A program made the translations under genes and the position numbers. A stretch of DNA of 64,000 bases from contig OY979716.1 in NCBI GenBank assembly GCA_963855995.1, positions 50,066,879-50,130,878 on the forward strand. The letters run 5' to 3'. Below the pieces are notes generated by a model that ran no database searches, was not told the origin of the DNA, and saw only the letters and a program-made list of their open reading frames with translations. The stretch's first letter is position 1. Each line of letters starts with the position of its first letter. This document shows positions 56,721 through 64,000 of this stretch, in pieces. Origin of the DNA: Muricea muricata. Taxonomy: Eukaryota; Cnidaria; Anthozoa; Malacalcyonacea; Plexauridae.

Positions 56721-58591
56721 CAGTCATTGCCATTAAGGTTGTCCAGACGAACTATACCTAAATACATGTATATCAAACACGTGACTACATCATTATATGG
56801 GGCGTAAGAGTGCGTGCTAGTTGCGGGACTGATTAAGTTTGGCGAATTTTGTACAATGCCACGTCCGTATTCGGATGATTTATGCTGGCGAATGGTATAC
56901 CAAAAACGTTTTTTTGAGAAGAGCTATGAAAAAATTGCACTGCAATTATTTGTTAGTCCAAAGACTGTGTATCGGACGATTAGCACGTTTTTAAATATGG
57001 GTGATGTAAAGCCTTGCCGTCTCGGTCGCCCAACTGGGAGTATAACTTTATTTCCCCATGAAGAGTATATTATCATGGATTGCTTGCTTCGTTCGCCTCA
57101 GATGCAGCTACACGAAATAGCAAATTATATTTCCAACGCTACTGGTTCTGCGTTTGGCCCGAGGACAGTGCAGTGTCGAGCTGTGTATAGACTTGGAATA
57201 ACGCGTAAGAAGGTATGCACATGCACATCACTGCCATTAATAATATTCAGTATATATCAGCTAAAAATGCGCAGGAATATAAACAACACTGAATGCATCA
57301 CACTATTGTTTCAATCTTAACCCTTCAATGAATCTTTTAACTCATCTTCAAAATTTGTATTGTTATGTTCAGTACTAAATTTACGAAGCATTTGCTTTTA
57401 AATACACCGAATTTCTCTTCAGTGAAATGATAATGTAAGGCTACAATTCAAAGCATAAATCAGCGTATTTAATCCGAACCAACTCGCCTTTCTCGATGAA
57501 ACAGGCATTGTATGTACAGTATGCTTCAATGTCACGTTGTTGTAAAAAGCTTCTAAAAATACTTATTTCACTTGAAGGACCCAGTCGTGAGGGATTATAG
57601 CTATTCACGCTGGGCACCTCATTATTTTGCAATTTACGCTATTTCAAGTGAAGGACTTATTGCCAATTGGTTATTGAAAAATCCAGAGGAAAGATTTTAT
57701 GCTCGCTCTCCTTTATCCAAATTATTTACCAGAATATTACTAGATGCAATAGGACGCCTCTGGGGATGCTGGCTTGCTAAATTTGCACAATTAATTCTTA
57801 CCCCATTACAATAAATAACAGATCGCGGGTTTTCCCCATTAAATCGATTCATTGCTGGTAAAAGGCGCTGGTAGCTTTTCCCAACAGTAAACCACCCAGC
57901 ACATCATGTCCAAGAAGTTGTGGAATATGTTTATTGTTCTGGAGCACTTATCCGTTTTTTGCCACAATACAGTCCCGATTTGAACCCGATTGAAGAGGTT
58001 TTCGCCAAAGTTAAGCACTACTTGCGACAGAATGATTCAGTTTTACAAGCTGTACGAGGTCCTAGCCCACTTATCTGGAATGCATTTGTGGAAATAACAT
58101 CCTTCTGACTGTCAGGCACATATGCATCATGCTGGTTACATTTGAACAAATTGTTTAAAACATGAGCAAATTTTGAAATGTTGCACGAGTTTATTTTTAT
58201 TGTAACCTCAGTAGACTATGTAAACACACGCTGTCTTTGTAAGCGTGTTAACATCAGCCAAAATATCAGTGATATCAACAAGGTATCACTAACGTGCTAA
58301 TCGTCCGATACTCAGTCTTTGGACTAACAAATAGTTGCAATGCAATTTCTTCATAGCTCTTCTCAAAAAAAGTTTTGGTATACCATTCGCCAGCGTAAAT
58401 CGTCCGAATACGGACGTGGCATTGTACAAAATTTGCCAAACTTAATCACTTCCGCAACTAGCACGCACTATTACGCCCCACTATTACGCCCCACTACGCC
58501 CCACGCAGGCTGACGCATATAATGATGTCACGTGTTCGATATACATGTATATAGGTATAGTTCGTCTGGACAACCTTAACGGCAATGACTG
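56721..58591. mobile_element. Tc1/mariner-like element nested in the MULE
   Basis: 1,871 bp with ends CAGTCATTGCCATTAAGG / CCTTAACGGCAATGACTG, preceded by TA and followed by TG (mutated TA duplication). The TIRs are unusually long, about 280-300 bp. The right one contains the reverse complement of the first ~40 codons of the transposase, so a coding segment is part of the inverted repeat. The right arm has a short expansion of an ACGCCCCACTATT unit. Confidence 0.8.
56856..58108 (+). pseudogene. Tc1/mariner-like transposase, decayed
   Basis: Exon 1 (56856-57212) is intact: MPRPYSDDLCWRMVYQKRFF opens a homeodomain-like HTH, then LFVSPKTVYRTISTFLNMGD and GRPTGSITLFPHEEYIIMDC, ending at a GTATGC donor. 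The catalytic part is broken: AFLDETG near 57495 (first Asp region), a mutilated YAISSEGLIA segment near 57640, then RFLPQYSPDLNPIEEVFAKV (57955-58010) with the final catalytic residue. Stops and frameshifts lie between them. Confidence 0.75.
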
Positions 58592-58675
58592 TGCACGCAC
58601 GCACGCACGCTCGCATGCACGCACGCCCGCACGCAGACACGCACGCAGACACGCACGCTCGCACGCAGACACGTT
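58592..58675. repeat. GCAC/CGCAGACA microsatellite
   Basis: Tandem CGCACGCACGCTCGCA-type repeats directly at the right end of the Tc1-like element, inside the MULE. Confidence 0.85.
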
Positions 58676-59546
58676 ACTTACAACGTATAATGTTATTATA
58701 TTAAACCAATGACTTGCAATTACACGCGCGACCGCCACGAGAATAAAAACATGCGTTTCTGGGCCACCTATAGTGCAATGACTGGTGTCTGATTGTTGTT
58801 GTAATTATGTTACTGTTGGATATGAACAAACAATAATTGTTCACTTGCGTTTGGGAGCATGAAAGTTTCTTTTACGTTGTCTGATCAACTTTTCTCATAA
58901 GCACAAAGATCTGCCGTCTTTGGGTGCTGTATTACTTAACGAAATTTAGCAATTTAACTATTTTAGGTTGCATGTGTTGACTATTTTTATTTATTCTGCA
59001 TCAGCATACAAGTTTCACGTCCATAATTTCGAGTTGAAATCTATACACGGTATACCCGAAATGGCTGACAACTCCACTGTCTGTAAGAAAGAGTATTTTC
59101 ATGGTACTAATTAGATATATTATATAGGCATGGGCGGTAAATTGTACTACCCAATTACTAAGTGTTGAAAATAACAGTTCGTTAAAAAATTTAAGTATTG
59201 ATACTCCATATTGTGTTTGAAATACATATTTTTACACAAAAAACATAAATATCTGTTGAGATTTAGTCAAAATAAAGTTGTGCACGCCGTACTCTGATTT
59301 TTCTGCAATCCATAGTCCGCAATCCGAGTCCGCAGTCCGTAGTCCACAATCCGAGTCGGCAGTCCGTAGTCCACAATCCGAGTCCGCAGTCCGAGTCCAC
59401 AATCTGTAGTCCGCATTTTCTACCATGCCGTTCGTTGGTCAGCCGTTGCGGCCATACGCCTGGAACTTCAGACTTCGCTAATGCTTTTCCTTTCCCGGCT
59501 GTAAATAGCCGGGTGGAATTAGTGCACTATACGTTACGGTTCAACC

Positions 59547-62500
59547 ATGGCACTTGCAATCAAATTGGCTGTCATAGTTTTTATTACTATTTGGGTTAAA
59601 AAGCCTTCTTTTACTAATGCAAGCTCTCAATGCCTTTTTTGCATGCAGAGCAGTATTTCAAGCACTTTTTTGGAGAGAAAAATCTGTTTTAACGACGTCT
59701 GTTTGGAATATTTGTTGAGGAAATTGTGCCAGACTACCACCGAAGTCTCTTTTACAAATTCTGCTGATATTAGCAGGCGATGTAGAACTATGCCCTTGGC
59801 CTCGTGTCAGATGTTCTGAGTGTACGAAATGCTTTCAAAGAAACACAGATAAAACTTTGTGTTCAGTTTGTAGTTAAGATTTTCATTCGAGATGCTTGAA
59901 TGCAGATGTTTGCCGACCATGTTCAGCTAATGGCGTCCATGGGACCCGATCTGAAGGACAGGATGTACGAGAAGAGGAATACCGGTTGCCTGAATTGGAA
60001 AGCCTATTAAATACCCGTGGTTTTAAAATCTTGCATCAGAATATTAGAGGAATATTTGGTAAGAAAGATATTATATCTCGTACTCTTGTTATTATTACTA
60101 TAAACATATTCCGCGTGAACTGAAACGTTCACTACAATTGATACACCGGCTTGTTGGTTTGATATAGCGAGATATTCCTATGAACAAAAATGTCGGCCAT
60201 GTGGGACAGGCGGTGGAATTGGTGTATATATAAGAAATGGAACTCCTTACATTCGTCGTTTTGATCTTGAAAGTGAAAATTTAGAGTGTATATAGCTAGA
60301 AATATGTTTTCCTCATACAAAAGGCCTACTAATTGGTATAATTTATCGACCACCAAATACCTCTAATTACTTGCAAGATGATTTTAATTTTTTATGGGAA
60401 GAGAATTTAGCAATTGTTCTAGCTGAGAATAAGCAAATTATAGTTACTAGTGATATAAACTGTGATTACTTGAAAAAGGAATGATAACTTAGCACTGAAA
60501 GAAATTTTTAGCTCAAACGGTTTCTCGCAACTTGTAAGGCGACACGTATCACAGACCATAGCAAAACGCTAATCGATGTTATTCAATCAACACACCCAAG
60601 GACTATTGCGACAGTTGAGGTAATTCCCACGGGATTGAGCGAACATGTCATGATTGGCTGCGTTGGTAAATTGAACCACCATAAGTTTCCATCAAAATTA
60701 ATTGAATGTAGAAATTATTCACGATATTGCCCAAATGATACATGCTCTGAATTGTCAGAACCTACACAATGGAATGACGTATACAATCATTGTCATCCAG
60801 ATCGGGGTAGGCTTTCAATGAAAGACATACTTACTAATATTATGAATAAATATGCACCTTTCTTTAAAGGGAAGCCATGTCAGTGGCTTTCAACGGATAC
60901 CAAGAAAGAATAGAATACAAGAGACGGCCTATTGAGAAAAGCTAGGATAACTGGCAGTGAGAATGATTGGTCAGCATATAAAAGAATGATTGGTCAGCAT
61001 ATAAGAGAAAGCGAAACCAAGTAAATAACAGTGTTAAGTACGATAAAAGGAAATACTACCGGGAACTATTAGAATCGAATGCATCAGAACCAAGGAAATT
61101 TTGGAAAACTATTAAGGAAGTATTTCCCATTAATTGTTTGATGAAACATATCACTCCCCCCCTGAGATTGCAAACAATTTAATGTCGGCGGCTTTTCCCC
61201 TAATGAATTTTGTTTGGAAATATCAGCCTAAAAATCGTAACATTACAGTACGAAGGTTCAATTTTAAACAAGTACGAGTCAGTGAAGTTTTTAAGAAACC
61301 AATTTAAAAGACTTAAACCGTAAAAAATCAATCGGACTTGATGACTTACCACCTGGTCTTTTTAAAGATGAGACGAGTGTGATTGCAAGACCTCTAACTC
61401 ACATAAAATCTATCACTCTCCACTGGGATTGTTCCTGGAGATTGGAAAAAAGGTAAAATCGTACCTATCTACAAATCAGGATCTATTAAGAACGTCGATA
61501 ATTACAGACCAATTACCATTTTGCCAATCACTTCAAAAATACTTGAAAAATGTGTGCATTCACAAGTGTTAAATCATTTAGAAGACAACAAACTTCTATC
61601 TGATGCCCAATTTGGTTATCGACCGCATAGATCAACTCAACACGCTGCAACCCTATTTCTTGATGATATCAGGGAAAACATGGACAAAGGTCAACTAACT
61701 GGAGCAATTTTCATTGATCTTCGTAAAGCGTTTGACACTCTTAGTCACTCGTTAATTATGTCGAGGTTACCAGAGTATGGAATCATAGGCGTAGAGAGAG
61801 AATGGTTTACAAATTACCTATTTGCCTGTCAGCAATGTGTTTCATTGAATGGTGAAAGATCTTCATTCAATCCGGTCAACTGTGGAGTTCCACAAGGATC
61901 AATTCTCGGCCCTCAATTATTTATCATGCATTTTAATGGCATAAAAACATCATTGAAACACTGCAACTTTTTGATGTATGCGGATGATACAGTAATTTAT
62001 TACACTCACAAAAACATGGAACAAATAGAAGAGAAGCTACAAGTAGATTTCACTAACATTACGTCTTGGCTTGAAGATAATCAAATTGTGATTAACTTAA
62101 AAAAAGGGAAAACGGAAACAATGCTATTTGGAACCGAAAAGCGGCTGAGTAATTTGAATAACCAACAGATAAACTTAGAATACAATGGTTCGAAAGTTTA
62201 TTTCACGTCATGCTATAGATACCTAGGAATTCATTCGAGTCCAAGTTTAAATATGAATAATCATGTTAACAAGGCGTACAGAAAAGCTTCTGGATATCTT
62301 AAACAGCTGGTGAAAACTCGACCTTTCCTTTCTGTAAGAGCGTCCTCGGATATATATCGGTCAATGGTAATTTCTGTGTTGACATATTGTTCTTTGGTCT
62401 GTACATGCGCCACCGCCTCGCAGAAAAATCGGTTAGAGAGTCTTGAGAAACGAGCGGCCAGAATAATTTTTGGAGCTTCGAAGCAACCAATGGCAGGTAA

Positions 62501-62749
62501 AATGCTGTCATTTAGATGCTTAAAGAAGGATGTTTGTCAAAACTTTTTAAATTTCTTTACTGTGATTGATTCTACAATAGCAACTAGAAACCAGGGGTGT
62601 TGTATAAACTCCCAAAAGTAAATCTCGAAATAGCAAAGAAAGGATTCTATTTCTACAGTGGGAAATTGTTTAATGAACTACCGTTAAAGATCCGAAGATC
62701 GGAGACTTTACAACTTTTTAAAAGAGAACTTGATAGGCTTTTATGTTAA
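59547..62749 (+). pseudogene. CR1/L2-like non-LTR retrotransposon ORF (2A-like, PHD-like, APE, RT), decayed 5' half
   Basis: The ATG at 59547 sits in a good context (ACCATGG) and starts a hydrophobic segment. After a frameshift, AGDVELCPWP (about 59774) looks like a degenerate DVExNPGP 2A peptide, followed by a Cys-rich finger (CSECTKCFQ...CSVC...FHSRC). Endonuclease remnants follow: FKILHQNIRGIFGKKD (60033), IYRPPNTSNY and TSDINCDYLK. The reverse transcriptase is mostly open from about 61443: VDNYRPITILPITSKI, DAQFGYRPHRSTQHA, FIDLRKAFDTLSHS, VPQGSILGP and the catalytic LMYADDTVIYY. The C-terminus (FNELPLKIRRSETLQLFKRE, stop 62747-62749) is in another frame after 62621. Several stops in the 5' half make it non-autonomous. 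Confidence 0.8.
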
Positions 62750-62899
62750 ATGCCTATTTAAGCCTTGATGATGTTGAGTATTTTTAATTTAAATATGTAT
62801 ATAGTTCATAGTTTTTATATTGATAGTTCACAGAACCTCTGTTAATAACAGTTTGTGAATTTTCACATAACTGATAGAGTTTTATCCTGTATATAAATT

Positions 62900-62901
<2 letters not shown>

Positions 62902-62972
<71 letters not shown>
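62902..62972. repeat. (AAT)n microsatellite at LINE 3' tail
   Basis: About 23 AAT units followed by ATGGAAACTTTATTTAC. It probably marks the 3' terminus of the LINE; such tails are usual for CR1/L2-type elements. Confidence 0.85.
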
Positions 62973-62973
<1 letters not shown>

Positions 62974-63141
62974 GAAACTTTATTTACTATTTTCTTATAT
63001 ATTATATACAATTGTAAATCTCACTAAATAAGGTAACTTACAATTGGCTATTTGAATCGAATGAATTGATAACCCCCCCCCCCCAAAAAAAAAAACCTCA
63101 ACAAAATACATGCAAATATATATACACGACAATCAGGTATT

Positions 63142-64000
63142 TTAAATAGTTAACAAGTCTGGGCTTTCCCATTCCTTGTTTCGGCGGCAGAAAATATAAT
63201 AAGTACTTCTAATGGCAATATTCATCATTCTTCTAATACAGTACGTTTGGTGCTTTGTGTCAAGACCAACATTAGCTAACATTTCTAGGAATGAAGAACA
63301 CTCTTGTGCTAAAATACCTAGGGAGCTCATCGAAAGATTTACAAATTTTACTTCATTAAAATCTTGATTTAGCTGCTTTACTAGTTCTCTATATTTAGCT
63401 TTTTTCCGCTTCACGTTATTCTCAAGATTTGTTTCGTAACCAACAGTGAGCTCGACCACATATAGAGAGCCATTGGAGCATGATAACAACAAATCCGGAC
63501 GATACGTGTCACCAGTAATTATTGATGGACTTTTGAATCCAGGTATATCAACATAGAGTGTAGCACCGTTCACAGTTTGCAAAGTATTAGCAACAAAGTT
63601 CAGGATAGAATTGTGTCTCCATGTAAATCGATCGAGATAAAACTGACATCCAGCGACCACGTGTAGTAATGATTCTGGACTGAGACAAAAGGTGCATCCT
63701 GGACTTGAAGATATACCCCATCGGTTAAGGTTTTTACCTGTCGGAAGAGAGTTATTAATATAGCGTATGGTAAAGTTAAAAATGTTTTTCGGGAGTTTTG
63801 ACTGAGCAGTAGACCACATCTTGTTCAGCTTCGACAAGGAAAACTTTGTAACACTCGAGAAAAAGGATCCTTGACAAGTTAATTGGTTTTGCAGTTTTTC
63901 TTCATGTTCAGAGCGAAAATCTTTAAGTACTTCTTTGGTTGAGTTATAAACGTCATATTGGATATTCGTATGAGTATTAGTAGATTTCCACAGTTCGTTA
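63142..64000 (-). CDS. C-terminus of an RLE-type non-LTR retrotransposon (R2/NeSL-like), open to the window edge
   Basis: The frame is open from 64000 to the stop at 63142-63144 with no lesion. It contains FTIRYINNSLPTGKNLNRWG, a CCHC finger of pattern C-x2-C-x7-H-x4-C (CTFCLSPESLLHVVAGC), then RPDLLLSCSNGSLYVVELTV, which fits the PD-(D/E) motif of restriction-like endonucleases that follow the finger in R2-type elements. The endonuclease would nick the target for reverse transcription. The reverse transcriptase itself lies beyond the window. A C-run followed by an A-run near 63066-63100 is just downstream. Confidence 0.7.
   Translation of the reverse strand, partial: NELWKSTNTHTNIQYDVYNSTKEVLKDFRSEHEEKLQNQLTCQGSFFSSVTKFSLSKLNKMWSTAQSKLPKNIFNFTIRYINNSLPTGKNLNRWGISSSPGCTFCLSPESLLHVVAGCQFYLDRFTWRHNSILNFVANTLQTVNGATLYVDIPGFKSPSIITGDTYRPDLLLSCSNGSLYVVELTVGYETNLENNVKRKKAKYRELVKQLNQDFNEVKFVNLSMSSLGILAQECSSFLEMLANVGLDTKHQTYCIRRMMNIAIRSTYYIFCRRNKEWESPDLLTI

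Larger units (their letters stand above)
53498..59429. mobile_element. MULE (Mutator-like) transposon with long TIRs
   Basis: 5,932 bp. Both ends start GGCATGGTAGAAAATGCGGA and are flanked by perfect 9-bp duplications GTTCGTTGG (53489-53497 and 59430-59438). The TIRs run about 600 bp on the left (53498-54103) and 650 bp on the right (58776-59429). Length differences come mostly from a minisatellite near each tip. The interior holds a decayed MULE transposase (-), a Penelope-like fragment and a nested Tc1/mariner-like element. The 9-bp duplication and long TIRs are diagnostic of MuDR-type elements. Confidence 0.9.

Noticed and set aside
58484-58738. Cys/Arg/Ala-rich ORF (CERACLRACLRA)
   Set aside because: Translation of the GCAC microsatellite.
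62784-63011. ORF rich in isoleucine on the minus strand
   Set aside because: Translation of the (AAT)n tail of the LINE; no gene.
1-64000. tRNA, rRNA or riboswitch genes
   Set aside because: No cloverleaf-like or rRNA-like segment was recognised by eye; a covariance search would be needed to exclude small ones.

Overview
The window is eukaryotic, most likely from an invertebrate animal. It is AT-rich, genes are split by short GT-AG introns with consistent phases, and most of the sequence is transposons nested inside one another. The mix of HECT ubiquitin ligases with an N-terminal zinc ribbon and UIM, integrase-core genes, MULE, CACTA, Penelope-like and CR1-like elements, and a GGACTGCGGACT-type minisatellite fits an anthozoan cnidarian (coral or anemone). 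That assignment is inference from family content, not proof.

Layout. 1-761 is the end of a decayed integrase. 2145-4855 (-) is a CUE-HECT ubiquitin-ligase-like gene (HECT-A) carrying three lesions. A second HECT gene (HECT-B, -) is split: its 5' exons lie at 50030-53068 and its 3' exons at about 5100-5689. The 44.1 kb between them (5693-49797) is a single CACTA-type transposon. It has inverted ends CACAGGAYGAAATC, a TTA target duplication, matching subterminal CTTTAATCAC-type repeats, and a Tnp2-type transposase (43376-49150, -).

Inside the CACTA element are two divergently transcribed cargo-like genes: a coiled-coil protein (7110-10405, -) and a coiled-coil protein kinase (from 10989, +). 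In kinase intron 1 sits a 4,577 bp element with TIRs of about 320-330 bp and a 6-bp GTTGTC duplication. It encodes an intact alpha-kinase (MHCK/eEF2K/TRPM7 fold) convergent with a four-exon DDE integrase. By integrase type, 6-bp duplication and TAT termini it resembles the IS3EU class.

An 11.48 kb block covering most of this cargo is present as three almost identical head-to-tail copies (7571-19049, 19050-30530, 30531-42012). The breakpoints fall in the last intron of the coiled-coil gene and in the last exon of the kinase. Only copy 1 therefore retains the coiled-coil gene's last exon, and only copy 3 retains the kinase C-lobe. All copies share a TAG just after the kinase APE motif, and copy 3 also has DFG changed to DSG.

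The right side holds more nested elements: a MULE (53498-59429, 9-bp duplication, TIRs of about 600-650 bp with a minisatellite), containing a Penelope-like fragment and a Tc1/mariner-like element (56721-58591); a CR1/L2-like LINE (59547-62972) with a degenerate 2A-like start; and the 3' end of an RLE-type non-LTR retrotransposon (63142-64000, -).

The main biological point is a transposon inside a transposon, each carrying a kinase of an unrelated fold, with the whole cargo block triplicated. Several frameshifts lie in homopolymers and could be assembly errors rather than true decay.
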